From an uncultured Clostridia bacterium (GTDB lineage: Bacteria > Bacillota > Clostridia > TANB77 > CAG-508), in assembly GCA_944393505.1 (NCBI GenBank), contig CALYAK010000006.1:1-64000 (forward strand): a stretch of DNA of 64,000 nucleotides, in the 5' to 3' direction. Shown in pieces: positions 51,097 through 60,124 of this stretch. The notes beneath the pieces are model-generated. The model saw nothing but the letters and a program-made list of their open reading frames with translations, had not been told where the DNA came from and ran no database searches. Positions within the stretch are counted from its first letter, which is position 1. The number at the start of each line of letters is the position of its first letter. The position numbers and the translations under genes were made by a program.

Positions 51097-52410
51097 ATGG
51101 CTTTTATCGTAGCAATTGATGGACCTGCTGGAACAGGAAAGGGAACTGTAACAGAGAGAATTTCAAAAAAGAAAAAGCTTTTAAATATCGATACAGGTGC
51201 AACTTATCGTTGTGTAACACTTGCCATGCAAAGAAAAAACATTCAATTAGACGAGCTTGAAAAAATCAAAAAATTATTAGATCAAATTGATATTAATATG
51301 GAAAATCAAAATGGAACACAGCGTTTCTTTTTAGATGGAGAAGATGTTTCCGAAGAAATTCGAAGTAAAGAAGTAACCAAAATGGTTTCGCAAGTTTCGA
51401 GTATTAAAGAAGTACGTATCAAAATGGTAGATCTTCAAAGAAAATTAGCGGAAGGAAAAGATGTCATCATGGAAGGAAGAGATATTGGCACTTATGTATT
51501 TCCAAAAGCTGATGTAAAAATCTACTTAGATGCAGACGAAGAAGAAAGAGCAAGAAGAAGAGTAAAACAAAATCAAGAAAAAGGCATTAACATGTCTTAT
51601 GAAGAAGTACTAGAAAATATTCGAAAACGAGACGAAAATGATAAAAACAAAGAAATGGGAGCTTTAAAAGTTGCAGAAGATGCGACTGTCATTGATACAA
51701 CCAATCTAACGATTGATGAAGTTGTGAAAAAAGTAGAAGAATTAATCGAGCAAAAAAAAACGAAAATAAAGAAAGAAGAAAAACTTGAAAAAGTAGCCTA
51801 TTATGAAAGAAAAGAAACGAGATGGAAGAAAATTGTAAGAGGAACCATCAAAGGATTTTTAGCAGGGCTTTATCATATTGCTTTCCATGTAAAGGTCACA
51901 GGAAAGGTGCCAGATGAAGGAGCCTATATTATTTGTGCCAATCACATTAATTATTTAGATGCAGCAGCAATTATTTTGCTTAACAAGAGAAAGGTTCGTT
52001 TCGTGGCAAAAGAAGATCTTTATCGTTTTGGAATTTTAGCATGGCTTGGCCATTTATTCGATATTATTCCAATTAAACGAAACAAACAAGATTTAGAATC
52101 GATGAAAAGATGTATAAAAGCATTAAAAAATGGAGAGCTTTTGGGAATCTTTCCAGAAGGAACAAGAAAAGGATTAGCCAAAAATCAAAAGGTAAAAAAT
52201 GGTGCTGCTTTTATGGCATTAAGAACCAATACAAAAGTAATTCCAGTTGGAATTCATGGAAAGTTTAAATTCCGTTCCAAAATCTATATTAACTATGGAG
52301 AGCCATTAGATTTTAGTGAATGGAAAGATAAAGCAAATGACAAAGAAGTAATGGAAGAAGTTAGTAAAAAAATTATGGATCAAATTATCCAATTATCAGA
52401 AAAAGAATAA
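51097..52410 (+). CDS. Cytidylate kinase fused to lysophosphatidic acid acyltransferase
   Basis: A 437-residue fusion. Residues 1-220 are CMP kinase: IDGPAGTGKGTVTERIS (P-loop), IDTGATYRC, GRDIGTYVFPKADVKIYL. Residues 240-437 are PlsC: NHINYLDAAAI (HxxxxD-type, with N-H-x4-D), FPEGTRKG, NGAAFMALRTNTKVIPVGI. A Lys-rich linker joins them. In Clostridia cmk and plsC are often neighbours; here they are one chain, coupling CDP/CTP supply to phosphatidic acid synthesis in space at least. GAGGAGG precedes the ATG. Confidence 0.93.
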   Translation: MAFIVAIDGPAGTGKGTVTERISKKKKLLNIDTGATYRCVTLAMQRKNIQLDELEKIKKLLDQIDINMENQNGTQRFFLDGEDVSEEIRSKEVTKMVSQVSSIKEVRIKMVDLQRKLAEGKDVIMEGRDIGTYVFPKADVKIYLDADEEERARRRVKQNQEKGINMSYEEVLENIRKRDENDKNKEMGALKVAEDATVIDTTNLTIDEVVKKVEELIEQKKTKIKKEEKLEKVAYYERKETRWKKIVRGTIKGFLAGLYHIAFHVKVTGKVPDEGAYIICANHINYLDAAAIILLNKRKVRFVAKEDLYRFGILAWLGHLFDIIPIKRNKQDLESMKRCIKALKNGELLGIFPEGTRKGLAKNQKVKNGAAFMALRTNTKVIPVGIHGKFKFRSKIYINYGEPLDFSEWKDKANDKEVMEEVSKKIMDQIIQLSEKE

Positions 52411-52430
52411 AAAGGGAGAGAAAAGGAAAA

Positions 52431-54251
52431 ATGAACAATCAAAACATTCGTAATATTGCAATTATTGCACACGTTGACCATGGAAAAACCACGTTAGTAG
52501 ATGCGCTATTAAAACAAAGTCATATCTTTCGTGAAAATGAACAAGTTGAAGAAAGAGTCATGGATTCCAATGATTTAGAGAAGGAAAGAGGAATTACGAT
52601 TCTTTCCAAAAATACTTCTGTTATCTATAACGGTGTTAAGATTAATATTGTAGATACACCAGGACATGCTGATTTTGGTGGAGAAGTAGAAAGGGTTTTA
52701 AAAACAGTAGATGGCGTGTTACTTTTAGTAGATGCTTTTGAAGGACCAATGCCTCAAACAAGAGAAGTATTGAAAAAATCATTAGCTTTAAATTTAAAAC
52801 CAATTGTTGTGATTAATAAAATTGATCGACCAGGAGCAAATCCTTTAAAAGTTGTAGATCAAGTTTTAGAGTTATTTATCGAATTAGATGCTAATGATGA
52901 ACAATTAGATTTCCCGGTTGTGTATGCATCTGCAAAAAACGGAATTGCAAAAATGAATTTAGAAGATGAAAGTGATAATATTACTTGTATTTTCGATACC
53001 ATTATTAAAAATATCCAACCACCAGCATGTGATTTAGATGGAACCATGCAAATGTTGGTATCCAACATTGATTATGATGAATACTTGGGAAGAATTGCGG
53101 TTGGAAGGATTGAAAGAGGAAAAGTGGTAACAGGAGCAACCGTTGCTATTTGTAAAAATGATAAAACGGAAACTGGAAAAATCGCAAAACTATTTACCTA
53201 TCAGGGATTAAAGAAAGTAGAAGTAGAAGAAGTTGGGGCTGGAGATATTGTTGCCTTATCTGGAATTGCTGATATTAATATTGGAGATACCATTTGTGAT
53301 GTAAATAATCCAGAAAAAATACCTTTTGTGGATATTGATGAGCCAACTGTATCGATGACATTTAGTGTCAATAACGGACCATTTGCTGGAAAAGAAGGAC
53401 AATTCGTAACTTCTCGCCATATTCGTGATCGTTTATTTAAAGAGTTAGAAAGAAATGTAAGTTTACGTGTAAAGGAAACTGACTCAGCAGATAGCTTTGA
53501 AGTTTGTGGACGTGGAGAGTTACATTTATCCGTACTAATTGAGACAATGCGTAGAGAAGGTTTTGAACTATTGGTATCAAGACCAAAAGTTATTTTTAAA
53601 GAAATTGATGGCGTAAAATGTGAGCCAATCGAAAAATTGGTAGTAAATGTACCAGATGATTGCATTGGAAATGTTATTGAAAAATTAGGAAGAAGAAAAG
53701 CAGAAATGGTGAATATGGAACCTGCAGAATTAGGACATACCAAAGTAGAATTCCGTATTCCTGCAAGAGGACTAATTGGATATCGTACAGAATTTATGAC
53801 AGATACCAAAGGTACTGGAACGATGAATAGCATTTTTGATTGTTATGAGCCATATAAAGGAGAAATATCTTCTCGTACCAGAGGCGTTCTTGTTGCATTT
53901 GAACAAGGTACATCGGTTACTTATGGATTATATAACGCACAAGAAAGAGGAGAACTTTTAATTGGACCAGGTGTTGAAGTATATGAAGGAATGATCGTAG
54001 GAATCAATTCTCGTAATGAAGATATTTCGATCAATGTATGTAAAGAAAAACATTTAACAAACACAAGAGCTTCTGGTTCTGATGATGCACTTCGTTTAGT
54101 TCCACCACTTCAATTATCTTTGGAAAAGGCAATTGAGTTTATCGCAGAGGACGAGCTAGTAGAAGTAACGCCAAAAAACATTCGCTTAAGAAAGAAAATT
54201 TTAGATAGTAAAACAAGAGAAAGAGAAGCAAGAAGAGCAATGGATAAATAA
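52431..54251 (+). CDS. typA: Ribosome-binding GTPase TypA/BipA
   Basis: A 606-residue translational GTPase: [15 protein letters not shown] (G1), [15 protein letters not shown] (G3), NKIDRPGA (G4), then EF-G-like domains and the BipA-specific C-terminal region. It helps large-subunit assembly, especially under stress or cold. AGGGAG precedes the ATG. Confidence 0.97.
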   Translation: MNNQNIRNIAIIAHVDHGKTTLVDALLKQSHIFRENEQVEERVMDSNDLEKERGITILSKNTSVIYNGVKINIVDTPGHADFGGEVERVLKTVDGVLLLVDAFEGPMPQTREVLKKSLALNLKPIVVINKIDRPGANPLKVVDQVLELFIELDANDEQLDFPVVYASAKNGIAKMNLEDESDNITCIFDTIIKNIQPPACDLDGTMQMLVSNIDYDEYLGRIAVGRIERGKVVTGATVAICKNDKTETGKIAKLFTYQGLKKVEVEEVGAGDIVALSGIADINIGDTICDVNNPEKIPFVDIDEPTVSMTFSVNNGPFAGKEGQFVTSRHIRDRLFKELERNVSLRVKETDSADSFEVCGRGELHLSVLIETMRREGFELLVSRPKVIFKEIDGVKCEPIEKLVVNVPDDCIGNVIEKLGRRKAEMVNMEPAELGHTKVEFRIPARGLIGYRTEFMTDTKGTGTMNSIFDCYEPYKGEISSRTRGVLVAFEQGTSVTYGLYNAQERGELLIGPGVEVYEGMIVGINSRNEDISINVCKEKHLTNTRASGSDDALRLVPPLQLSLEKAIEFIAEDELVEVTPKNIRLRKKILDSKTREREARRAMDK

Positions 54252-54266
54252 AAATAGGAGAAAGCT

Positions 54267-54668
54267 ATGTTTCAAAAGAAAAATGAAAAATTGCAACACA
54301 TCATCTTGATTTTTAGTATTGTCAACATCGTAGTACTTGTTTTAGCTTTCATTGGAATCGGAAGTGTTTTGCTAGGTGGAATTTTAAAGATTTTCACAAA
54401 TATCTTTTCTTTCGGAGAGATGGGAGGAACCATTGAAGGATATCGTAATTTAATGATGGTATTTCAGATCATAATGTTTTTTGTTTGGATCATTGCTGGT
54501 ACAAATTTCTTTTTTACGATCTATTCAGTGGTAGAAATGGTAAAATTCCGCACGAAATATAGTATTGCATCTTCTGTTTTAACGATCATTACTTCATTGG
54601 GGATAACCTTTTTTCTCGATTTGACGATAATTCCAAGAATGGCAGGAAAAGTGATGTGGGTTCTTTAA
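54267..54668 (+). CDS. Small membrane protein of unknown function
   Basis: A 133-residue protein with four hydrophobic segments (about residues 13-38, 60-90 and two C-terminal). I do not recognise the family. It lies 15 bases after typA with AGGAG before the ATG, so it is probably cotranscribed. Confidence 0.6.
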   Translation: MFQKKNEKLQHIILIFSIVNIVVLVLAFIGIGSVLLGGILKIFTNIFSFGEMGGTIEGYRNLMMVFQIIMFFVWIIAGTNFFFTIYSVVEMVKFRTKYSIASSVLTIITSLGITFFLDLTIIPRMAGKVMWVL

Positions 54669-54704
54669 AAGAAGGCAAAAACAGACAAGCTTTAGGAGGA
54701 TAAC

Positions 54705-55304
54705 GTGAATACAGAAAGATTAGAAGAAATAAAAAAGCAAGCGTTAGAAGAACATATTCCAATTATTATGGATGATACATTAGCAGTGATAACCGAAAAA
54801 ATTCAGAAGGAAAAAAAGAACTTAGATACAATTCTTGAAATTGGAACAGCAGTTGGCTATTCTGCTATCTGCTTTACTAAACTGTTAGCTCCGAATGGCA
54901 GAATCGACACCATTGAACGTGATGAAGAAAGAATCGCAAAGGCAAAAGAGAATATCCGAAGTGTAGGAGTAGAAAATCAGATTCGAATTTACGAAGGAGA
55001 TGCAGTAGAGATATTACCGACCTTAGAGCAAAAATATGATATGGTATTTATTGATGCAGCAAAAGGAAAATATCCGCTCTTTTTTCAAGAAGCATGTCGT
55101 ATGTTAAAAAAAGATGGGATCATTTTTGCAGATAATGTGCTATATAAAGGTTATGTTCGAAGTGACTATAACAAACATAAACAAAGAACTGCTGTACGAA
55201 ACCTACGAGAATTTTTAGCTGAAATCGAAAACAAAGAAATTTATCAATCGGAGGTTTTAGAGGTTGGCGATGGTCTTGCGATTATTCAATTGAGAAGAAA
55301 TTAA
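54705..55304 (+). CDS. trmR: tRNA 5-hydroxyuridine methyltransferase (TrmR-like)
   Basis: A 199-residue class I SAM-dependent methyltransferase of the O-methyltransferase/YrrM family: ILEIGTAVGYSAICF (SAM site), IDTIERDEE, MVFIDAAKGKYP, FADNVLYKG. In Bacillus YrrM (TrmR) methylates 5-hydroxyuridine at the wobble base, working with the U32 proteins YrrN/YrrO. A U32 protein is encoded at 58701, which supports the call, although four kilobases now separate them. GTG start after GGAGG. Confidence 0.85.
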   Translation: MNTERLEEIKKQALEEHIPIIMDDTLAVITEKIQKEKKNLDTILEIGTAVGYSAICFTKLLAPNGRIDTIERDEERIAKAKENIRSVGVENQIRIYEGDAVEILPTLEQKYDMVFIDAAKGKYPLFFQEACRMLKKDGIIFADNVLYKGYVRSDYNKHKQRTAVRNLREFLAEIENKEIYQSEVLEVGDGLAIIQLRRN

Positions 55305-55319
55305 AATAAAAAGAAAATA

Positions 55320-55362
55320 AAAAAGTTACTTAAGAGAAAAGCATCTTTTAAGTAACTTTTTT
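55320..55362 (+). repeat. 43-base direct repeat, copy 1 (terminator of trmR)
   Basis: AAAAGTTACTTAAGAG...CTTTTAAGTAACTTTTTT forms a terminator hairpin after trmR. An identical 43-base copy lies at 56840-56882, exactly 1520 bases further on. Confidence 0.95.
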
Positions 55363-55410
55363 GAGATGAATCAAAAAACATTGAAAATGCATAATGATAT
55401 GAAAAACAGG

Positions 55411-55455
55411 TATAATTATTACGAAAAAGTTCCGCAAACGGAAAAAATTCGTAAT
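55411..55455 (+). promoter_or_regulatory. Promoter -10 box plus palindromic operator, copy 1
   Basis: TATAAT (55411-55416) abuts a 38-base palindrome (55418-55455) with outer arms ATTACGAA/TTCGTAAT and inner arms TTCCG/CGGAA around CAAA. A second copy lies 75 bases downstream. Confidence 0.65.
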
Positions 55456-55462
55456 GAAATAA

Positions 55463-55530
55463 TTGACTAAATAAAAAAAATTTGATACAATTATTACGAA
55501 AAAATTCCACAGACGGAAAAATTTCGTAAT
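55463..55530 (+). promoter_or_regulatory. Promoter plus palindromic operator, copy 2
   Basis: TTGACT (55463-55468), a 17-base spacer and TACAAT (55486-55491) are followed by a second 38-base palindrome (55493-55530) with the same ATTACGAA/TTCGTAAT arms and a TTCCACAGACGGAA centre. The ribosome site GGAGG begins at the next base. Confidence 0.7.
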
Positions 55531-55543
55531 GGAGGTTTGGGAT

Positions 55544-56788
55544 ATGATGATTAAAAGAGATTTTTATTTAAACGAACTTATCGATAGAATGGATAATGGA
55601 CTTATCAAAATAGTTACTGGGATAAGGAGATGTGGAAAATCTTATTTATTAGATCCAATTTTTAAAGAGTATCTGATTGGGCAAGGGGTAGAGAAAGATC
55701 ATATTATAAAATTAAGTTTGGATGAGAGGGCAAACAGTAAGTATTTAGATCCAGATGTACTTGACCAATATATAAGAAGTTTAATTATCGATGATAAAAA
55801 ATATTACCTTCTATTAGATGAAATACAGCAAGTTAAAGAATTTGAATCTGTTTTAATCGGTTTTATGCATATAAATAATGTAGAAATATATGTAACGGGA
55901 AGTAATTCGAAATTTTTGTCATCCGATATTGTTACAGAATTTAGAGGTAGAGGAGATGAAATAAGAGTCTATCCGTTATCGTTTGATGAATTCTTCTCTG
56001 TATTTGAAGGAAGTGAGGAGAAAGCTTTAAATGAATATTACACCTACGGAGGATTACCACTAACTTTACTTTCTAAAACAGATAATGCAAAAACAAATTA
56101 TTTAAAAACACAAACTGAAAATGTATATATTAATGATATTGTTGAAAGAAATAAAGTTCAAAATAAGGAAGAACTAGAGATGTTAGTACAAATAATAGCA
56201 TCGGATATCGGTTCATTAACAAATCCATTAAAATTATCCAATGTGTTTAAAGAAAGAGACAAAAATTCAACAATGACTGACAAAACGATATATAATTATT
56301 TAGGATATTTACAAGATGCTTTTATGATAGAAAAAGCTAGACGTTTTGACGTAAGAGGAAAAAGATTTATCGAAACTCCTCAAAAATATTATTTTACGGA
56401 TATGGGACTTAGAAATTCTTTTCTGGATTTTAGACAGAGTGAAGAAATATCACATATAATGGAAAATGTAATCTATTTAGAGTTAAGAAAACGTGGTTAT
56501 CACGTTGATGTTGGCTCAGTTGAAATAAGAGAAGGTAACAGTAAAAAACAACTAGAAATTGATTTTGTTGCCAATAAAGGAAATAACAAAATATATATTC
56601 AATCCGCATTAGAAATGAAAACACCAGAAAAAGTTGCACAAGAGCAAAAATCACTATTAAATGTAAATGATTTTTTTAAGAAAATCATAATTGTAGGTGA
56701 TAATATAAAAAAATCTCGCTATGAAAATGGAATCATCATAATGAGTATATATGATTTTCTTTTAGATCCGAATAGTTTGGAATATTAA
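55544..56788 (+). CDS. AAA_14/DUF4143 family ATPase
   Basis: A protein of about 414 residues. VTGIRRCGKSYLL is a Walker A variant (about residue 25), YYLLLDEIQQV a Walker B, and VTGSNSKFLSSDIVTEFRGRG the sensor. A DUF4143 C-terminal domain has LGYLQDAFMIEKARRFD, YYFTDMGLRNSF and EIDFVA. Common in gut bacteria in multiple copies; function unknown, although toxin-antitoxin or defence roles are suspected. The ATG at 55544 follows GGAGG by eight bases; 55529 overlaps the palindrome. Flanked by identical terminator repeats, suggesting insertion. Confidence 0.9.
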   Translation: MMIKRDFYLNELIDRMDNGLIKIVTGIRRCGKSYLLDPIFKEYLIGQGVEKDHIIKLSLDERANSKYLDPDVLDQYIRSLIIDDKKYYLLLDEIQQVKEFESVLIGFMHINNVEIYVTGSNSKFLSSDIVTEFRGRGDEIRVYPLSFDEFFSVFEGSEEKALNEYYTYGGLPLTLLSKTDNAKTNYLKTQTENVYINDIVERNKVQNKEELEMLVQIIASDIGSLTNPLKLSNVFKERDKNSTMTDKTIYNYLGYLQDAFMIEKARRFDVRGKRFIETPQKYYFTDMGLRNSFLDFRQSEEISHIMENVIYLELRKRGYHVDVGSVEIREGNSKKQLEIDFVANKGNNKIYIQSALEMKTPEKVAQEQKSLLNVNDFFKKIIIVGDNIKKSRYENGIIIMSIYDFLLDPNSLEY

Positions 56789-56839
56789 GAATAATATACC
56801 AAAAAGCAATATGGGATATGAATGAAAATAAAACGAAGC

Positions 56840-56882
56840 AAAAAGTTACTTAAGAGAAAAGCATCTTTTAAGTAACTTTTTT
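56840..56882 (+). repeat. 43-base direct repeat, copy 2
   Basis: Identical to 55320-55362. It again forms a terminator hairpin, here after the ATPase gene. Confidence 0.95.
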
Positions 56883-56898
56883 TCCAAAGGAGAGAAAC

Positions 56899-57747
56899 AT
56901 GGATATCAATTCTATGAAAGCGTTATTCATTGAATGCATCTTTCGAAATGAATACGAAGAAGAAACCATTTTATCGACAGCAACCGGATTTTTAATCCGA
57001 AGAAATGAAAGGATTTATCTAGTAACTAATCGACATGTTGTAACAGGAAAAGATAATTTTTCTGGTAAATTACTTGATCTAGAAAAAGCAGGAAGACCAA
57101 ATGAATTAAAAGTATATTTATACAATGAGATTTTCTTAGAAGAGGATAAAATTGATTGGTGGGCAAATGAAAGCTATTTGCCGCTTTATGAAACGATTGA
57201 AATTGATGAAGGAAAGAAATTGTGGATGGAGCATCCAATATGGAAAGAAAAAATTGATGTAATTGCTATGGACATAACCGAGCATTGTCAAAGGAGATGC
57301 CAAGTTTTAGAGAGAGTAAGAAAATGCAGAGTGGATACTGCTCTTTATGAAAAAGAGTTAACTATCTTGAGTAAACCGAAAGTAACGGATGAAGTATGGT
57401 TGCTCGGATATCCGTATGGGTATAGTAGCACAGCAAGTGATGGATACTTTCCTGTCTGGAGTAGAGGAACGATCGCAAGTGAGTATGAAAAGAAGCTTTG
57501 TGTTCCGATGGATGCGATTCAAAAAGAAATGCCCTATGAAAATATACCAGCTTTCTTAGTGGATGCTCGAACAAGAAAAGGACAAAGTGGTTCTCCAGTC
57601 ATTCAAAAAATAGGAGATATTACCTTCCTTTTAGGAATCTATAGCGGAAGAACTAATCCAGAAAGTGATTTGGGCTATGTATGGAAAACACAGCTCATTG
57701 AAGAGATAATTGCACAAGCAAAAGCATCAAGAGAAACTCGAATTTAG
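56899..57747 (+). CDS. Cytosolic trypsin-like serine protease
   Basis: A 282-residue protein with a plausible catalytic triad. His is in YLVTNRHVVTG (about residue 45), Asp in KIDVIAMDI (about 115) and Ser in GQSGSPVI (about 230). No signal peptide or membrane helix and no PDZ domain. This differs from DegP/HtrA enzymes, which are exported. Stand-alone cytosolic trypsin-like proteins are found in some defence or signalling loci, but nothing here proves such a role. AAAGGAG precedes the ATG. Confidence 0.75.
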   Translation: MDINSMKALFIECIFRNEYEEETILSTATGFLIRRNERIYLVTNRHVVTGKDNFSGKLLDLEKAGRPNELKVYLYNEIFLEEDKIDWWANESYLPLYETIEIDEGKKLWMEHPIWKEKIDVIAMDITEHCQRRCQVLERVRKCRVDTALYEKELTILSKPKVTDEVWLLGYPYGYSSTASDGYFPVWSRGTIASEYEKKLCVPMDAIQKEMPYENIPAFLVDARTRKGQSGSPVIQKIGDITFLLGIYSGRTNPESDLGYVWKTQLIEEIIAQAKASRETRI

Positions 57748-57752
57748 AATAA

Positions 57753-57781
57753 TTGCAAGCTAACAAGATTTATGTTAAAAT
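57753..57781 (+). promoter_or_regulatory. Promoter of Ppx-like gene
   Basis: TTGCAA, a 17-base spacer and TAAAAT. Confidence 0.7.
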
Positions 57782-57811
57782 AGCAAGGAAAAAGAAGGAA
57801 AAGGAGTTTTT

Positions 57812-58696
57812 ATGGAAAAAGTAATTATTGAGGTAGGTTCCACTTGTACAAAGATTGATTTTTGTACAGAGAATGAGATTAAGCATTTGGCAACAGAAAC
57901 GATTCAATTTAAAAAGAATTATACAAAACTCGGAAAACTAGATCCAATGGATGTCGAAAGATTAATCAAAAAGGTAAATGAAATCAAAAAAAGTTATTCC
58001 AATGTTTATGTATGTGGAACGAGTATTTTTCGCTCTTTACAAGAAACGGAAAGAAAATTTTTTTTGCAAATGTTTAAAATTTCAACTGGATTGGATTTTG
58101 ATATCATTTCTATCGAGAAAGAAAATGAATTAACCGTTTTAGGAGCAACGAAAAATGTAGGTGATCGAAAAGTTGCAGTGTTTGTAGGAGGAGGTGGATC
58201 TACTGAGATATCCATTTATGAAAATGGAATTAAAGAGATGGTAAACTCACATATTGGTGTGATGGATGCAATGAAACAGTTTCCTGATCTAGCAGATGAT
58301 CTTGCAACAACTAGCTTAGAAGAAGTAAAAACATATGTGAAAAAGAATTTAAATTTACCAAAAGAAAAAGCAGACATCTTGATTTTAGCAGGAGGAGGTC
58401 ATTTGTTTTTTGCTCAAAATTCCGGTATTCGTTATGAAAGTAATGTACTTTATTCCGATCCATGGCAACCAATTATGATGGATATTGTAACGAGACAAAA
58501 AGAATCAGAACGATATTACCAAGAAATATCAATGGATGCAATACGAAATAGAGTTTCAGATCCAAATTGGTGGTATGCAACCCGAGCAATGTGTGCATTT
58601 GTCTTAGTCGTAGCAGAAGAATTAGGAGCAAAATATATCATACCAACGGACGTATCCATGGTATATGGAATTATGAAAGAAGGAGAAAAGAAATAA
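57812..58696 (+). CDS. Ppx/GppA-like ASKHA phosphatase
   Basis: A 294-residue single-module relative of exopolyphosphatase/GppA. IIEVGSTCTKIDF is the first phosphate loop, VAVFVGGGGSTEISIYENG the second, and ILILAGGGHLFFA the adenosine loop. It has only the two actin-like domains. Likely substrates are polyphosphate or pppGpp, but the sequence is divergent. It lies four bases before the U32 gene and is probably cotranscribed. Confidence 0.75.
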   Translation: MEKVIIEVGSTCTKIDFCTENEIKHLATETIQFKKNYTKLGKLDPMDVERLIKKVNEIKKSYSNVYVCGTSIFRSLQETERKFFLQMFKISTGLDFDIISIEKENELTVLGATKNVGDRKVAVFVGGGGSTEISIYENGIKEMVNSHIGVMDAMKQFPDLADDLATTSLEEVKTYVKKNLNLPKEKADILILAGGGHLFFAQNSGIRYESNVLYSDPWQPIMMDIVTRQKESERYYQEISMDAIRNRVSDPNWWYATRAMCAFVLVVAEELGAKYIIPTDVSMVYGIMKEGEKK

Positions 58697-58700
58697 AATC

Positions 58701-59933
58701 ATGAAAAAACCAGAATTATTAGCACCGGCAGGATCTTTTGAAAAGGCGAAAACAGCTTTTCTATACGGAGCAGATGCCGTTTATGCAGGAACCTCATCTT
58801 TATCATTACGTACTAGAGCGGAAATGCAAGATGATAATTTGAAAGATACCATTGAATATGCACATCGCATCGGAAAAAAAGTTTATACCGCGATTAATAT
58901 CTATGCTTGGGATGATTCCTATGAAGAAATTCGTAAGCAAGCAAGAATGTTAAACGAATTAAAGGTAGACGGAATTATCGTAGCAGATGGTGGTGTCGTT
59001 GATATCTTGAAAGAAGAAGCACCAGATGTTGACATTCATATTAGTACACAAGCAAATACCGTAAGCTATCATTCCGCAAACTTTTGGTATAAAAATGGAG
59101 CCAAAAGAGTTATTTTAGGAAGAGAGCTTAACAAAGAACAAATTCGTCAGATCATGCAAAACAAACCAAAAGATTTAGAAGTAGAAATGTTTATCCATGG
59201 AGCAATTTGCTTCGGCTATTCAGGAAGATGTTTTTTAAGTGATTTTTTAGCAAACCGAAGTGCAAATTTGGGCGATTGTGCACAAAGTTGCAGATGGGCA
59301 TACAATGTCTATGTAGAAGAGCATAACAATCCAGGTAATTTGATGCCAGTTGAACATGATGACAAAGGAACCTATATTTTCTCATCAAAAGATATGTGCT
59401 TAATTAAAGAAATTCCAGAAATTGTCGAGATGGGGGTAGACAGTTTAAAGATTGAAGGAAGATTAAAGACCGAATACTATTTAGCAAGTGTTGTGAATGC
59501 TTATCGCAATGCAATTGATGACTATATGAAAGATCCAAAAAACTATGATTATACAAAATATTTGAAAGAATTAGAAAAAACAAAAACAAGAGGATTAACA
59601 ACCTTCTATTTCAATGATCGAAACAATCAAGATATTCAAGAATACGATGGTAAGCAATACAACCCAGAATATGAATTTGGAGGAAAAATTTTGGAGTATA
59701 CAGAAGATCTTTCGACGATTGAAATTCGCAATAAATTAAGTGTAGGAGATACTTTAGAATTAATTATTCCAGACCAAATCGAAGTAGAAGCATTTAAAAT
59801 AGATGAGCTCTATGATTCGGAAACAGGAGAAAAGATTGATTGTGTGAATCCAGGAAAAGCAGGACAAACGGTAAAGATGAAATTACCTGTGAAAGCGGAA
59901 GAAAATTGGATATTAAGGAGAAGGAAGATCTAG
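58701..59933 (+). CDS. Peptidase U32 family tRNA hydroxylation protein (TrhP-like)
   Basis: A 410-residue protein: KPELLAPAGSFEKAKTAF at the N-terminus and the U32 signature EMFIHGAICFGYSGRCFLS (about residues 158-176), followed by NLGDCAQSCRW, giving four cysteines likely to bind an iron-sulfur cluster. U32 proteins TrhP1/TrhP2 (YrrN/YrrO) hydroxylate the wobble uridine before TrmR methylation. The single protein here could serve that step. The stop codon lies inside a terminator. Confidence 0.88.
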   Translation: MKKPELLAPAGSFEKAKTAFLYGADAVYAGTSSLSLRTRAEMQDDNLKDTIEYAHRIGKKVYTAINIYAWDDSYEEIRKQARMLNELKVDGIIVADGGVVDILKEEAPDVDIHISTQANTVSYHSANFWYKNGAKRVILGRELNKEQIRQIMQNKPKDLEVEMFIHGAICFGYSGRCFLSDFLANRSANLGDCAQSCRWAYNVYVEEHNNPGNLMPVEHDDKGTYIFSSKDMCLIKEIPEIVEMGVDSLKIEGRLKTEYYLASVVNAYRNAIDDYMKDPKNYDYTKYLKELEKTKTRGLTTFYFNDRNNQDIQEYDGKQYNPEYEFGGKILEYTEDLSTIEIRNKLSVGDTLELIIPDQIEVEAFKIDELYDSETGEKIDCVNPGKAGQTVKMKLPVKAEENWILRRRKI

Positions 59934-59949
59934 CCGATCTTCTTTTTTA
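59924..59949 (+). terminator. Terminator overlapping the U32 stop codon
   Basis: GAAGATC pairs with GATCTTC, with the TAG stop in the loop, then TTTTTT. Confidence 0.9.
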
Positions 59950-59987
59950 CTGATTCCGAAATTTACAAATTATAACACAAAACAAGA

Positions 59988-60013
59988 TTTTTTGTTGCTT
60001 AAGCAACAAAAAA
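59988..60013. repeat. Perfect 26-base palindrome
   Basis: Six T, GTTGCTT, AAGCAAC and six A form a perfect inverted repeat with no loop. It could act as a bidirectional terminator or a protein-binding site. Confidence 0.8.
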
Positions 60014-60124
60014 TATAAAAATGCGAACCGAGAAATTGAAAATATTAGGAAAAAAAGTCTCTTATGGTTGCAAAAAATCCTCTTTTATTGTTAAAATAAA
60101 AAGGAACCTCAGAAGGAGGAGAAA

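Noticed and set aside
53201-53833. Long minus-strand frame inside typA
   Set aside because: Shadow of a strongly conserved gene; no ribosome site and Ser/Pro-rich antisense composition.
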